DNA of 64,000 nt from Lachnospiraceae bacterium. GTDB lineage: Bacteria > Bacillota > Clostridia > Lachnospirales > Lachnospiraceae. Numbering within the stretch: position 1 is the stretch's first letter; each line of letters opens with the position of its first letter. The DNA is taken from assembly GCA_003979345.1 (NCBI GenBank), contig RYVZ01000003.1:102201-166200 (forward strand). The letters run 5' to 3'. Shown here in pieces: positions 24,696-34,674 of this stretch. The notes under the pieces were generated by a model. It made no database searches, was not told the DNA's origin, and worked only from the letters and a program-made list of their open reading frames with translations. A program made the position numbers and the translations under genes.

Positions 24696-25820
24696 ATGGA
24701 AAAAAGAACATGGGCTCATTGTGGGGTGGAGACGTCGCTGCTCGGATTCGGATGCATGCGTTTTCCGACACTGGAGGATGGGCGGATCGATGAAAAAAGA
24801 ACGGAGTGCATGCTGGATGAGGCGATGGCAGCAGGCGTGAACTACTATGATACGGCATATCCCTATCATGGCGGCGAGAGCGAGCGCGTGGTCGGAAAGC
24901 TGATGAAAAAATATGACCGTGCTTCGTTTTATCTGGCAACGAAGCTTCCGGTCTGGCTCGTAAACACGAAAGAGGACGTGACACGCTATTTTGAAGAACA
25001 GCTTGCCAAACTTCAGACCGATTATATTGATTTTTATTTATTGCATGCACTCGGAAAAGATGGTTGGAAAAAGGTCAGGGACATTGGTGTTCTTGATGTG
25101 GTGGAAGGATTTCAGAGACAGGGACGCATCCGCCATCTTGGTTTTTCGTTTCATGACGACTATGCTTGTTTTGAGGAGATTCTGCGTTACCGGAAGTGGG
25201 ATTTCTGTCAGATTCAATATAATTATATGGACACGGAGGAGCAGGCGGGTGACCGCGGCTACGCACTGACAGAGGAATTGGATGTGCCGCTTGTGATCAT
25301 GGAGCCGGTCAAAGGAGGCTCGCTTGCAAAATTGCCCGAGGAAGTAGAACAGACATACCGGGCGCTGAAGCCGGACGCGTCGACGGCGTCGTTTGCGCTG
25401 CGCTGGGTCGGCTCGCATCCGAATGTGAAAGTGGTTTTGAGCGGGATGTCTTCGGAGGAGCAGGTAAGGGATAATTTACATACCTTTGAAAATTTTGAAC
25501 CGCTTACTGACAAGGAGCAGACATGTATTGAGGAAGCGGTGAAAACGCTTAAGTCGCGTGTGATGAACGGATGTACGGGATGCCGTTATTGTATGCCCTG
25601 CCCGTTTGGCGTGAATATTCCGGAGACATTTAAGCTGTGGAATACCTATCATATGTACCAGAATTACGGAGCGGTAAGCTGGGGATGGGAAGGAATGAAG
25701 GCAGAGCAAAAACCGGAAGCCTGCAAAAAATGCGGAAAATGCGAGCAGGCGTGCCCGCAGAAGCTCTCGATCCGCGACGATCTTGCAAGAGCGCAGGCAG
25801 ACCTTGATCATCCGCAGTAG
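24696..25820 (+). CDS. Aldo/keto reductase with C-terminal 4Fe-4S ferredoxin domain
   Basis: This 374-residue oxidoreductase has an N-terminal TIM-barrel AKR domain with the catalytic Asp-Tyr region VNYYDTAYPYHGG, the Lys in LATKLPVW and the His in DFYLLHAL. The C-terminal 100 residues carry two cysteine clusters, CTGCRYCMPCP and CKKCGKCEQACP, which fit two 4Fe-4S sites. Such fusions are common in anaerobes and probably link aldehyde or ketone reduction to ferredoxin as well as NAD(P)H. The substrate is unknown. An AraC-type regulator gene starts 24 bases downstream. The ATG follows AAGGGAAGGG. Confidence 0.95.
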   Translation: MEKRTWAHCGVETSLLGFGCMRFPTLEDGRIDEKRTECMLDEAMAAGVNYYDTAYPYHGGESERVVGKLMKKYDRASFYLATKLPVWLVNTKEDVTRYFEEQLAKLQTDYIDFYLLHALGKDGWKKVRDIGVLDVVEGFQRQGRIRHLGFSFHDDYACFEEILRYRKWDFCQIQYNYMDTEEQAGDRGYALTEELDVPLVIMEPVKGGSLAKLPEEVEQTYRALKPDASTASFALRWVGSHPNVKVVLSGMSSEEQVRDNLHTFENFEPLTDKEQTCIEEAVKTLKSRVMNGCTGCRYCMPCPFGVNIPETFKLWNTYHMYQNYGAVSWGWEGMKAEQKPEACKKCGKCEQACPQKLSIRDDLARAQADLDHPQ

Positions 25821-25844
25821 ATATCGTAATTGGAGTGAGGCACG

Positions 25845-26750
25845 ATGGAAAAGGCTTATAAGCTTGAATTTCAAAATGAAATGACAGGCGGGCTCTATCT
25901 GATCTGCTGCGGGTGTTCGCAGACGGAGCCGCTGCACAGCTTCGGACCGGCATTAAAACCGCATTACCTGATTCACTATGTGCTGCGCGGCCGGGGCAGG
26001 TTCATTATGGATGGAAAAGAATATCCGCTGGAAGCCGGAGCCGGTTTTTATATCGAACCGGGGGAGCTTGCTTTTTATGAGGCGGATGAGGCGGAGCCGT
26101 GGACCTATGTGTGGATCGGGTTTTCAGGGACGCGCGCAGGCGACTATATGCACGGCATGGGGCTTTCAAAAGAACATCCGATTTTTGCGTCTGACGCATC
26201 GGGAGAATTATATCAGACTGTAAAGGATATGATGGAGCACAATACCTGTGGCTTTTCCAATGCATTGCGCCGCGACGGACTGCTCGGCATTTTTCTTTCG
26301 ATCATTGCGCGCACGACATTTGTGCAGGAGGCGGCGGAAAGTAACCGCGCCAACGATTACGTGAACAGGGCGGTCGATTTCATCAAGAGTAATTACTGTA
26401 ACCCGATCAGGGTGACGGATGTGGCAGATTATGTCTGTGTACATCGAAGCTATCTTTATACACTTTTTGAAAATCATATTGGCATGTCGCCCCAGCAGTT
26501 TCTGACCTCCTTTCGGATTGCAAAAGCCGTTGAACTGTTGCAGATGACGGAGCTGCCGATCGAAAGCATTGCGATTTCCGTAGGATATACGGATCCGCTT
26601 GTGTTTACGAAGGCATTCCGTCAGATGAAAAACATATCGCCGTCGCGCTATCGCAAAGAATATCTGCAAAGCGGCATGCGCCACCGCCAAAGTGATTTAG
26701 AGCAGATCGAGGCTTTCCTGAATGAGCGGGGCGTCGGCGTATCTGAGTGA
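25845..26750 (+). CDS. AraC-family transcriptional regulator
   Basis: This 301-residue regulator has an N-terminal cupin-like sensing domain (HYLIHYVLRGRGRFIMDGKE, then GFYIEPGELAFYEAD) and a C-terminal AraC DNA-binding domain of two helix-turn-helix units. The first reads VTDVADYVCVHRSYLYTLFE; the second is within IESIAISVGYTDPLVFTKAF, followed by the usual MKNISPSRYRKEY. The cupin part resembles sugar-responsive members. The gene follows the reductase by 24 bases and precedes galK by about 220 bases, so it may control either carbohydrate uptake-metabolism genes or the reductase. Confidence 0.93.
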   Translation: MEKAYKLEFQNEMTGGLYLICCGCSQTEPLHSFGPALKPHYLIHYVLRGRGRFIMDGKEYPLEAGAGFYIEPGELAFYEADEAEPWTYVWIGFSGTRAGDYMHGMGLSKEHPIFASDASGELYQTVKDMMEHNTCGFSNALRRDGLLGIFLSIIARTTFVQEAAESNRANDYVNRAVDFIKSNYCNPIRVTDVADYVCVHRSYLYTLFENHIGMSPQQFLTSFRIAKAVELLQMTELPIESIAISVGYTDPLVFTKAFRQMKNISPSRYRKEYLQSGMRHRQSDLEQIEAFLNERGVGVSE

Positions 26751-26865
26751 AAACGGTGTCACGCCCGTGTGGAACGGCAGGGATTGGCGGCCCGCGCACA
26801 TTCAACATTTTGACAGGTTTTTATAACAACAAAGCCTATATGAACACACAAAAAACAGGATATAA

Positions 26866-26940
26866 TACATAGGCATCCAAGAAAACCAAGCGACCGCGAA
26901 GCGGGCAAGGAGAAAACCAAGCGGTGGTACACCGCAAAAA
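26866..26940 (+). repeat. Short repeats and hairpin upstream of galK
   Basis: AGAAAACCAAGCG occurs twice, about 33 bases apart, and the second copy runs into a GCGGTG-GTA-CACCGC hairpin. The element lies between a TATAAT box and the galK ribosome site. It is not a T-box: the specifier stem-loop and the exact GGTGGNACCGCG motif are missing. Confidence 0.45.
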
Positions 26941-26970
26941 ATAGAAAGAGATAAAGAGAGGGGTATGGTT

Positions 26971-28155
26971 ATGGGAGAGAGCGAAACAAAGATCAAAGAA
27001 ATGCTGCTTGACAAATTTGCGGAACTGTTTGGGGATACCGACGGTGTAAAGGTCTATTTTGCGCCGGGGCGCGTCAACCTGATCGGAGAGCATACCGACT
27101 ATAACGGCGGTCATGTCTTTCCGTGTGCACTGACGATTGGAACCTATGCAGCGGCAAGGAAACGCACGGATAAAAAACTTCGTTTTTTTTCAACGAATTT
27201 CGGGGAGATGGGCGTGATCGAATCGGATGTGGACGATCTGAAGGCTTCCAAAGAAGCGGGATGGACGAACTATCCGAAGGGTGTTATGTGGGCGTTCTCC
27301 CTGCGCGGCATGCAGATGGACAGCGGACTTGATATGATCATTTACGGCAATATTCCGAACGGCTCCGGATTATCTTCTTCCGCGTCTTTGGAAGTGTTGA
27401 CCGGATATCTGCTGCGCGATCTTTACGGATTTTCGGTGACGAATGTGGAGCTTGCGCAGATCGGACAGTATTCTGAGAATAATTTTAACGGATGCAACTG
27501 CGGCATCATGGACCAGTTTGCTTCGGCGATGGGTAAAAAAGACAACGCGATCTTCCTGAATACCGCAGATTTATCTTTTGAATATGCGCCGCTTGTACTT
27601 GAGGGTGCAAAAATCATCGTGACGAATTCCAAAGTAAAACACAGCCTTGTTGATTCGAAATATAACGAGCGCCGCAGCGAATGTGAGCAGGCGCTAAAAG
27701 AACTCCGGACGGTTGTGGACATCAACGGGCTTGGCGATCTGACAGAGGAGCAGTTTGAGGCAAATCAGTCCGCTATTAAAGATGACGTCCGCAGAAAGCG
27801 TGCGAAACATGCAGTCTGTGAAAACCAGAGAACACTGCGCGCGGTCGAAGCATTGAAAAACAGCGAGCTGGATTTGTTCGGCAAACTGATGAATGAATCC
27901 CACATTTCACTCAGGGACGACTACGAGGTATCCTGCGAGGAGATCGACGTGCTCGTGGAAGAAGCATGGAAGGTGGACGGTGTGATCGGCTCGCGTATTA
28001 CCGGGGGCGGTTTTGGCGGCTGTACGGTCAGCCTTGTAAAAGATGAAGCGGTCGCGGAATTTCAGCACAAGGTCGGTGCGGCCTATGAGAAACGGTTTGG
28101 CATTCAGGCGGACTTTTACGTCGTGGAGACCGGGGACGGACCGCGTACACTGTAA
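26971..28155 (+). CDS. galK: Galactokinase
   Basis: This 394-residue GHMP kinase phosphorylates galactose to galactose-1-phosphate, the first committed step of the Leloir pathway. The N-terminal signature GRVNLIGEHTDYNGG, the ATP-binding PNGSGLSSSASLEV and the C-terminal GGGFGGCTVSLV are all present, and length is normal. I place the start at the ATG at 26971, which gives better spacing from GAGAGGGG than the ATG two codons earlier. It is followed 148 bases later by galT; no galE is within the window. Confidence 0.97.
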   Translation: MGESETKIKEMLLDKFAELFGDTDGVKVYFAPGRVNLIGEHTDYNGGHVFPCALTIGTYAAARKRTDKKLRFFSTNFGEMGVIESDVDDLKASKEAGWTNYPKGVMWAFSLRGMQMDSGLDMIIYGNIPNGSGLSSSASLEVLTGYLLRDLYGFSVTNVELAQIGQYSENNFNGCNCGIMDQFASAMGKKDNAIFLNTADLSFEYAPLVLEGAKIIVTNSKVKHSLVDSKYNERRSECEQALKELRTVVDINGLGDLTEEQFEANQSAIKDDVRRKRAKHAVCENQRTLRAVEALKNSELDLFGKLMNESHISLRDDYEVSCEEIDVLVEEAWKVDGVIGSRITGGGFGGCTVSLVKDEAVAEFQHKVGAAYEKRFGIQADFYVVETGDGPRTL

Positions 28156-28303
28156 GATGGGCCGGTGACAAGCGGACGCGGGCTCCATGCATTTGGGCAT
28201 AAAGTGCTGTGTTAAACAGACAATCTGCCGAGTAAGAAATGGGGGCGTCCTGCTAATGCCGGACAGGTGATACAAAGGTTATTAATAGAAAGGGGAATCT
28301 GTC

Positions 28304-29806
28304 ATGTCGGTTGAAAAAAATATCAAAAAGCTTGTTGCATACGGATTACAGACGGGTCTGATCACGCAGGAGGATGTGACTTATACGACCAACCGTCTTT
28401 TGGAGATTTTGGAGCTGGACGGACTGGAAGATGATGACACGAATGTCACAATGTCAGAGGATGAATTGGAGACGGTGCTGAGCGAGCTGTTGGATGATGC
28501 CTATGCCCGCGGTGTATTAAAAGAAAACGGTGTTGTATACCGCGATCTGTTTGACACGAAGCTGATGGGAGCGCTTGTGCCGAGACCCTCCGAGGTCATC
28601 CGCCGTTTTGAGGAATTAAAAAAAGAAAGTGCAAAAGCGGCGACGGACTATTTCTATAAACTGAGTCAGGATTCTGATTATATCCGTCGTTACCGTATCA
28701 GAAAGGACAGAAAGTGGATCGCGCCGACGGAGTATGGTGATCTGGATATTACGATCAATCTTTCCAAACCTGAAAAAGATCCGAAGGCGATCGCGGCGGC
28801 GAAGCTCGCGAAGCAGAGCGGCTATCCAAAATGCCTGCTTTGCGTTGAGAATGAGGGGTATGCCGGACGCGTGAATCATCCGGCGCGGCAGAATCACAGG
28901 ATCATTCCCGTGACGATCAACGGCAGCCGGTGGGGATTCCAGTATTCGCCCTATGTCTATTATAACGAGCACTGCATCGTTTTTAATTCAAAGCATGTGC
29001 CGATGAAGATCGAGCATGCCACGTTTTGCAAAATGTTTGACTTCGTCAAACAGTTCCCACACTATATTGTTGGCTCCAATGCAGATCTGCCGATCGTCGG
29101 CGGTTCTATTTTAAGCCATGATCATTTTCAAGGTGGAAATTATGATTTTGCCATGGCGAAAGCGCCGATTGAGCGTACGTTTACGGTAAAGGGCTTTGAG
29201 GATGTAGAGGCAGGAATTGTAAAATGGCCAATGTCCGTGATCCGGATCAAAAGTGCGGACAGTGACAGGCTGATAACGTTTGCCGACCGTGTGCTGGAAG
29301 CTTGGCGCGGGTATACGGATGAGGCCGCATTTATCTATGCCGAGACGGACGGGGAGCCGCACAACACGATCACGCCGATCGCGCGCTGCCGCAGCGGTAT
29401 TTATGAATTGGATTTGGTGCTGCGCAATAATATCACAACCGACGAGCACCCCCTCGGCGTGTATCACCCGCATGCGGAACTTCATCATATAAAAAAAGAA
29501 AATATCGGTCTGATTGAAGTTATGGGGCTTGCGATACTGCCTTCCCGGTTAGTATCCGAATTAGACCGGCTTGCGGATGCGATCATAAACGGAAAAGATA
29601 TCCGCGTGGACGGGACGATCGAGAAACATGCGGACTGGGTAGAAGAATTTTTACCCAAGTATGATAAAATTGATGACGGCAATGTCATGAAGATTTTGCA
29701 GGATGAGATCGGTCTTGTGTTTTCCAAGGTGCTTGAGCATGCCGGCGTTTATAAGCGGAATGCTGAGGGGCAGGCTGCGTTTGACCGGTTCATACAGACG
29801 CTGTAA
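28304..29806 (+). CDS. galT: UDP-glucose--hexose-1-phosphate uridylyltransferase, class II
   Basis: This enzyme exchanges UMP between UDP-glucose and galactose-1-phosphate. At 500 residues it belongs to the longer Firmicutes class II. Visible family signatures are YPKCLLCVENEGYAGR, HPARQNHRIIPVTI, the active region VGGSILSHDHFQGGNYDF with the catalytic His residues, and a C-terminal GVYHPHAELHHIKKENIG. The ATG follows AAAGGGGA. It is expressed with galK or from the 148-base gap, which has no strong promoter that I can see. A strong terminator follows. Confidence 0.97.
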   Translation: MSVEKNIKKLVAYGLQTGLITQEDVTYTTNRLLEILELDGLEDDDTNVTMSEDELETVLSELLDDAYARGVLKENGVVYRDLFDTKLMGALVPRPSEVIRRFEELKKESAKAATDYFYKLSQDSDYIRRYRIRKDRKWIAPTEYGDLDITINLSKPEKDPKAIAAAKLAKQSGYPKCLLCVENEGYAGRVNHPARQNHRIIPVTINGSRWGFQYSPYVYYNEHCIVFNSKHVPMKIEHATFCKMFDFVKQFPHYIVGSNADLPIVGGSILSHDHFQGGNYDFAMAKAPIERTFTVKGFEDVEAGIVKWPMSVIRIKSADSDRLITFADRVLEAWRGYTDEAAFIYAETDGEPHNTITPIARCRSGIYELDLVLRNNITTDEHPLGVYHPHAELHHIKKENIGLIEVMGLAILPSRLVSELDRLADAIINGKDIRVDGTIEKHADWVEEFLPKYDKIDDGNVMKILQDEIGLVFSKVLEHAGVYKRNAEGQAAFDRFIQTL

Positions 29807-29886
29807 GGGAAAGACGGCATGGAATCATAGCTGGGCAGAGCCTGTAAGAAAAATTTATACAAAATAAAAATATTTCCATAAAAGAG

Positions 29887-29929
29887 AAGTTCCCTGTACG
29901 TATCATAGTTAGGTGCAGGGAACTTTTTT
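29887..29929 (+). terminator. Terminator after galT
   Basis: AAGTTCCCTGTAC pairs with GTGCAGGGAACTT around a 13-base loop, followed by a T-run. Confidence 0.88.
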
Positions 29930-29977
29930 GTCAGACATAAAACTGCGGAAGGAACAGACTTGGACGGGAGGGACAAA

Positions 29978-31486
29978 ATGAAAGAAGTGGGAATAACGAG
30001 AGCAACAGGAAAAAGTGAAAAAGCGGGAAGACATGAAATGGCAGGAAAAAGCAAAAAAACAGGAAAAAGGACGAAAACGATCGGAGGTCTGCATAAAGCA
30101 TTCGGCTTGGGAGCTGCAGCGCTTCTTGGCGGCATTGCGCTTTTCGGCTGCGGAGCAGAAGGGGAAACTGCGGGGAAGCTGCAGGAACAGCAGGCAGAAG
30201 ACGGAGGAGCGGGAACGTATAACGGGAGGCAGACGACGGAAGGGGGAGAGGATACTTTGCAGGAGAGGCAGGCTTGGGGCGGGGAGCCGCGGGCATTAGA
30301 GGCAATTCACACCGTAGAATATACAAAGGCAGACACGTTGGATGAGACGCTGATGGAGTCGGTGAATTCGTTTGCCTATCATTTTGGACAAAAACTCGGA
30401 GCTGACGGAGGAAATTATTTTTTTTCTCCCTACAGTATCAGCTCCGCGCTGGCTGTTCTCGATAATGCTGCCGGGGGCGGGACGAGGGTGCAGATGGAGC
30501 GGATGCTTGGTATAACGGATACGGAGCACTACAATCAGCAAATGTCTTTTTATATGCAGTTGCCTCAGAAGGAGGAGGCATGCGTTCAAAGCGCAAATTC
30601 GATTTGGATCGACCGGCGCTGTAAGCTTTCCGATGCCGCTTACACGGATTATCTGCCTCTTGTGGAATACTATTATGGGGCGGAAATATGGGAAGCGGAT
30701 TTTGCTTTTGATCCGGACGGAACGAAAGACGCGATCAACCGTTGGGTGGATGAGCATACGGGCGGCATGATTCCTCATTTTAAGGATGAAGTGGATAGCG
30801 AAATCGTGCTTTCGATCATTAATGCGGTTTATTTTTACGGGGAGTGGAGTTCGCCGTTTAAGGCGGAGGCAACCTACGAGCAGACCTTCCATGGACAAAC
30901 GGAAGACGCGGAAGTTCTGATGATGCATCAGGGGGAGTTGTTTCTTCCGTATTATGAGCAGGGCGGTCTGCGCGGGATTTCCCTGCCTTACGGGGATGGC
31001 AGTGTGGTCATGAACATACTTCTTCCGGCGGAGGGAGAAGCGCAGAGCGCCGCGGAGCTGTTTGAATCTTTAAGTGATGCGGAAAAAAACACCTGTCTGA
31101 CGACATTGATGAACAGTGAACCCGGATTTGTGGAAAGCCTTGCGCTCCCTAAATTTTCGATGGAATGTTCGGTTCCGGATATGCCGCAGCTCTTAAAGGA
31201 GCTTGGCATGGAAGATGCATTTGTTCCGCAAATGGCAGATTTTTCGGAGATCATGGCTCCGGATACAATGCCGTTTTATGTATCGGAGGTCAGTCATGTG
31301 GCGAAGCTGGAGGTAGATGAGCTCGGAAGCCGCGCAGCGGCAGTGACGGACATCGGGATCAAAAACATGTCGTTAATGACGGAGGAGAATCCGATCATAT
31401 TTACGGCAGACCGCCCGTTTATTTTTTTCATTCAGGATAAGGAGAGCGGAATGATTCTGTTTATGGGCGAAGTGCGTGACTTATAG
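29978..31486 (+). CDS. Serpin-family lipoprotein (serine protease inhibitor)
   Basis: This 502-residue secreted protein starts at the ATG after GGGAGGGACAAA. A long basic N-terminus of about 40 residues precedes a hydrophobic stretch and the lipobox LFGC, so it is probably lipid-anchored. After a Gln/Gly-rich linker comes a complete serpin fold: FFSPYSISSALAVLDNAAGG, then AVYFYGEWSSPF, then KLEVDELGSRAAAVT as the hinge, then ADRPFIFFIQDKESGMILFM. The hinge has the small residues required for inhibitory serpins. Counting from the hinge Glu places the scissile bond at Met-Ser (NM-SL), as in alpha-1-antitrypsin. It may protect the cell from host or microbial elastase-like proteases. Confidence 0.95.
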   Translation: MKEVGITRATGKSEKAGRHEMAGKSKKTGKRTKTIGGLHKAFGLGAAALLGGIALFGCGAEGETAGKLQEQQAEDGGAGTYNGRQTTEGGEDTLQERQAWGGEPRALEAIHTVEYTKADTLDETLMESVNSFAYHFGQKLGADGGNYFFSPYSISSALAVLDNAAGGGTRVQMERMLGITDTEHYNQQMSFYMQLPQKEEACVQSANSIWIDRRCKLSDAAYTDYLPLVEYYYGAEIWEADFAFDPDGTKDAINRWVDEHTGGMIPHFKDEVDSEIVLSIINAVYFYGEWSSPFKAEATYEQTFHGQTEDAEVLMMHQGELFLPYYEQGGLRGISLPYGDGSVVMNILLPAEGEAQSAAELFESLSDAEKNTCLTTLMNSEPGFVESLALPKFSMECSVPDMPQLLKELGMEDAFVPQMADFSEIMAPDTMPFYVSEVSHVAKLEVDELGSRAAAVTDIGIKNMSLMTEENPIIFTADRPFIFFIQDKESGMILFMGEVRDL

Positions 31487-31517
31487 CATAAGGGAAAACG
31501 GAAAGGGGACAGAAAAT

Positions 31518-32453
31518 ATGAAAAAGAAATTGGCAGCGGGATTGATGATGATCTTGTGCATCGCAGCGGCGGCAGGATGCGGGGGAAAGGACGGCGGAAA
31601 ACCGTCCGCAAACGGCGCGCCGGGTGAAACGGAAATAAATGGCGGGAGCGGGACGGCCGCCGATGCGGGCAAAGACATGCCGTCTGCGGACGGCACTGCG
31701 GCTGGCGGGGAACAGACTGAACGGATGACGTTGCGCATCGTGGACGGTGCAGAAAGCGGTAATCTGGTATTAGCCGGAGAAGGAGCGGGAGAGGTATATA
31801 CGCTGTCGGTCGGAGATGCCGAGGTTTATTTGGACGGCGCCGTGTCGCTTGCTTCGGTGCTGGAGGACGGCATGCTTGCCGAAATCCGGTATACGGGCGG
31901 TATCGAGGAGACGTTCCCTGCGCAGATCGGAAATGTGGTTTCCGTGTCTGTCTACAGTAAGGGAACGGAACAGAATCCGCTTGGCGTGTATTATGATTTG
32001 TGTGGACTGTATCTTGAGGTACTTGATGATCTTTGGGATAAGGACAGCGGATTGAATGAGGGCGCGGCTTACGTGAGCGTCGATCTTTCCGAAGCGCCGG
32101 GGGGACTGACGGAGGGAGAGAAATGGGCGGTCGCATGGATTTTTGCAGATACTCACAATGCGGAGGCGCTTATGCTGACCTACGAAGAACTGGCCGAGCA
32201 GGGATATTTATCGGAATATGGCGAATGGGAAGACGACGAACATAAAGCATATGAGTGGACGGACGGCGTGCTTTTTTCGATCACGGAGCATGCGGCTGAC
32301 GGGAACGAAGTGTATTCCCTGCCGGTTCTGAAATTTGATGCAGAAAAATGGCGTTCGCCGCTTGGCGCTTATTATCTGGTAAACTGCGGGGCAGTTTGGT
32401 CGGAGAGCGGTTCGTGGGAAAGCTATACGGTCGAAGCGGAAGCAATTTCGTAA
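31518..32453 (+). CDS. Hypothetical lipoprotein
   Basis: This is a 311-residue protein. The ATG follows AAAGGGG and opens a classic lipoprotein signal peptide, MKKKLAAGLMMILCIAAAAG, followed by Cys. A Gly/Ala-rich linker of about 45 residues separates the lipid anchor from a soluble domain with VYLDGAVSLASVLEDGMLAE, a small beta-barrel-like stretch, and a C-terminal half rich in aromatic and acidic residues. I do not recognise the family. It starts 32 bases after the serpin gene and is probably co-transcribed, so both may act at the cell surface. Confidence 0.75.
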   Translation: MKKKLAAGLMMILCIAAAAGCGGKDGGKPSANGAPGETEINGGSGTAADAGKDMPSADGTAAGGEQTERMTLRIVDGAESGNLVLAGEGAGEVYTLSVGDAEVYLDGAVSLASVLEDGMLAEIRYTGGIEETFPAQIGNVVSVSVYSKGTEQNPLGVYYDLCGLYLEVLDDLWDKDSGLNEGAAYVSVDLSEAPGGLTEGEKWAVAWIFADTHNAEALMLTYEELAEQGYLSEYGEWEDDEHKAYEWTDGVLFSITEHAADGNEVYSLPVLKFDAEKWRSPLGAYYLVNCGAVWSESGSWESYTVEAEAIS

Positions 32454-32460
32454 AAGAGAG

Positions 32461-32491
32461 GACCCCTGCCGGAAAGATCCCGGCAGGGGTC
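32461..32491. terminator. Hairpin between converging lipoprotein and chemoreceptor genes
   Basis: GACCCCTGCCGG pairs perfectly with CCGGCAGGGGTC. There is no clear T-run on either side, so termination efficiency is uncertain. Confidence 0.55.
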
Positions 32492-32510
32492 GAATGAAAA
32501 GCCCTGTGTA

Positions 32511-34454
32511 TTACAGGTGGAAATTCTGAACCAAATTGTTCATTAATATTGACTGCTGCGATAATCCCCGTGACGTAGCGGCAGTCTGTTCCGCGGTGGC
32601 CGAGGTGGTCTGGACCACAGAAGTTATTTGGTCGATTCCCTCGGTAACCTGTGTGATCGAGACGGTCTGATTGTCAATAGCCGATACCACGACGTTCATT
32701 TTTGCCGTTACATTTCCCGCAAGGGAACTTGTTTTATCTAACGCGGAAGTGACATTGCTGACCGCCTGCCCGCCTTCGTTAATGGCGTGTATGGATTCTT
32801 CGATCAGGTCCTTGGTTGCTTTTGCGGCTTCATCTGATTTTCCGGCCAAATTACGCACTTCTTCCGCCACTACGGCAAAACCTTTGCCTGCGCTGCCTGA
32901 ACGGGCCGCTTCAACGGCGGCGTTCAGGGCAAGGATATTCGTCTGAAACGCGATGTTTTCGATCGTATCGATGATTTTTCCAATCTTCTCGGAAGAGTTC
33001 CAGATTTTTTCCATTGCATGATTTAAGTCTTTGACGCAATCTACGCTGACGCCTAACTGCGCGCCGGCCTGATCAACGAATTGACCCGCTTCTGATGCGG
33101 CGGCGGCAGTCTGCTTTGCGTTCTCGGATATATCGATCATTGTTGCGGACAATTCCTGTACTGCGCTGGACTGCTCCGTAACGCCCTGACTCAGCGACTG
33201 AGCCCCGTTGGACATCTGAACGGCGCCTGCGGATACTGCTTTGGCAGAATTGATGATCTGCTGAAGCGTATCATGTAAAGAATCGTGAATGGTCTTAATG
33301 GACTTCCCGATTGCTTCAAGATCTCCCGGATAAGAGCGGGTGATCTCGTCATGGAAGTTGCCCTGGGCCATTTTGCCTAAATGGAGGGAGGCATCCTGTA
33401 TCACGTCGTTTAACTGAAATATGGTTGCATCGAGTGCCCGAATCAATTTTGCGGTCTCGTCCCGGGAACGGATATCCGGGGACGGGGTAGTCAGGTCGCC
33501 GACGGCCAATTGCTGAAGCCTTGTGACACAGGCGCGGATCGGCATGGAAATGGAACGCCCGATGATCACCGCAACGGGATAAGTGGCAATGACCACTACG
33601 ACCACGACGATGATCGTGAGTAAAATACTGTGATCCAATGTGGACTTAAATTCTTTTTGGCTGACTTCGATGGCGAGACTCCAGTCTTGGTATCCGTCGA
33701 TCGGGGCAAAACCGACGATCTTGTTGTCCCCGTAAAATTGATATTCTCCAAAACCGGTTTCCCCCTGGATCATACGTTGATTTACTGCCGCGACGTCGGC
33801 CACGCTCGAATCGGTTTTGGCAGCCTCGATCATATTGGAGCCCTCCGTTACAACGGACGAATCACGATGTCCGATGACATTGCCCCGGCGATCGAGCACA
33901 TAGGCAACGCCGTCGTCGCCCATAGCAAGATTTACTACGATATCGGTGAGAAAATCGGCGCTGATTCCGCCGTATACGATGCCGTCAAATTGGCCGTCGG
34001 TGATGATCGGTACTTCGAGAAGAAAGATCATCCGCTGCCCGTCGTTCATGATGTCGGATATGTAAGGCTGCATCGTGGATCTACATTCCTGAAAATAGTC
34101 TTCGTTTGCGTAGCTGTAACCGGTTGAAGACGAACCGTCCGCATTCATCTTACCGGTATAGAGGAAGCCGTTACGCTCGGCGATCTCATTCCGTATCGGA
34201 ATCAGTTCGGGAGCTTCGGGATCGGAATCACGAAAAATATCGGACGCTGCGGCTTCCTGTAACGCCGTCCAATAATTATTCATCCGCCATTCCACGGCGT
34301 CTGCCGCCATCCGGGTGGCGGGACCAAGTGTTTTTTTTGTCGTTTCGTCGATGCCCTTGGCATTTAACAAAGCAGTGATCACGCCGATTGTGACTGACCC
34401 GATCAGCACGACGGATAAGATGCTTAATTGAATTTTTGATTTAATTGTTTTCAC
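32511..34454 (-). CDS. Methyl-accepting chemotaxis protein with extracellular Cache domain
   Basis: This 647-residue chemoreceptor has an N-terminal membrane helix ([20 protein letters not shown]) and an extracellular sensor of about 240 residues. Sensor motifs such as [33 protein letters not shown] and [16 protein letters not shown] are typical of double Cache domains. A second helix ([20 protein letters not shown]), a HAMP domain ([20 protein letters not shown]) and the signalling domain follow, with the tip [20 protein letters not shown]. Cache domains of this type bind amino acids or other small molecules; the ligand is not evident. A good promoter lies upstream. Confidence 0.95.
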   Translation of the reverse strand: MKTIKSKIQLSILSVVLIGSVTIGVITALLNAKGIDETTKKTLGPATRMAADAVEWRMNNYWTALQEAAASDIFRDSDPEAPELIPIRNEIAERNGFLYTGKMNADGSSSTGYSYANEDYFQECRSTMQPYISDIMNDGQRMIFLLEVPIITDGQFDGIVYGGISADFLTDIVVNLAMGDDGVAYVLDRRGNVIGHRDSSVVTEGSNMIEAAKTDSSVADVAAVNQRMIQGETGFGEYQFYGDNKIVGFAPIDGYQDWSLAIEVSQKEFKSTLDHSILLTIIVVVVVVIATYPVAVIIGRSISMPIRACVTRLQQLAVGDLTTPSPDIRSRDETAKLIRALDATIFQLNDVIQDASLHLGKMAQGNFHDEITRSYPGDLEAIGKSIKTIHDSLHDTLQQIINSAKAVSAGAVQMSNGAQSLSQGVTEQSSAVQELSATMIDISENAKQTAAAASEAGQFVDQAGAQLGVSVDCVKDLNHAMEKIWNSSEKIGKIIDTIENIAFQTNILALNAAVEAARSGSAGKGFAVVAEEVRNLAGKSDEAAKATKDLIEESIHAINEGGQAVSNVTSALDKTSSLAGNVTAKMNVVVSAIDNQTVSITQVTEGIDQITSVVQTTSATAEQTAATSRGLSQQSILMNNLVQNFHL

Positions 34455-34516
34455 ATATCATCTTCCTTTCCTTCCGTATTTTTGGGTGAGAATAAGTAAA
34501 TCAAAAAGACGCTACT

Positions 34517-34545
34517 AATATAGCATAATTCCGGATTTGGTTCAA
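34517..34545 (-). promoter_or_regulatory. Sigma-A type promoter of Cache chemoreceptor
   Basis: On the minus strand TTGAAC, 17 bases, TATATT, about 60 bases before the start codon at 34454. Confidence 0.75.
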
Positions 34546-34674
34546 CTCTGAGTGGCAGGCTAAGGTAATATATGATAAAATATTCAAAATATTTCCGGAT
34601 CGGACAGGTACCCCGCCCGTAACGGTCGGAGCGTCTGCGGGCGAAGCATGAGTAACATCGGAAGGGGGAACGTC

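Noticed and set aside
26910..26940. GGTGGTACACCGC before galK, recalling a T-box antiterminator
   Set aside because: The exact T-box sequence, specifier loop and terminator are absent, and galK is not a T-box target.
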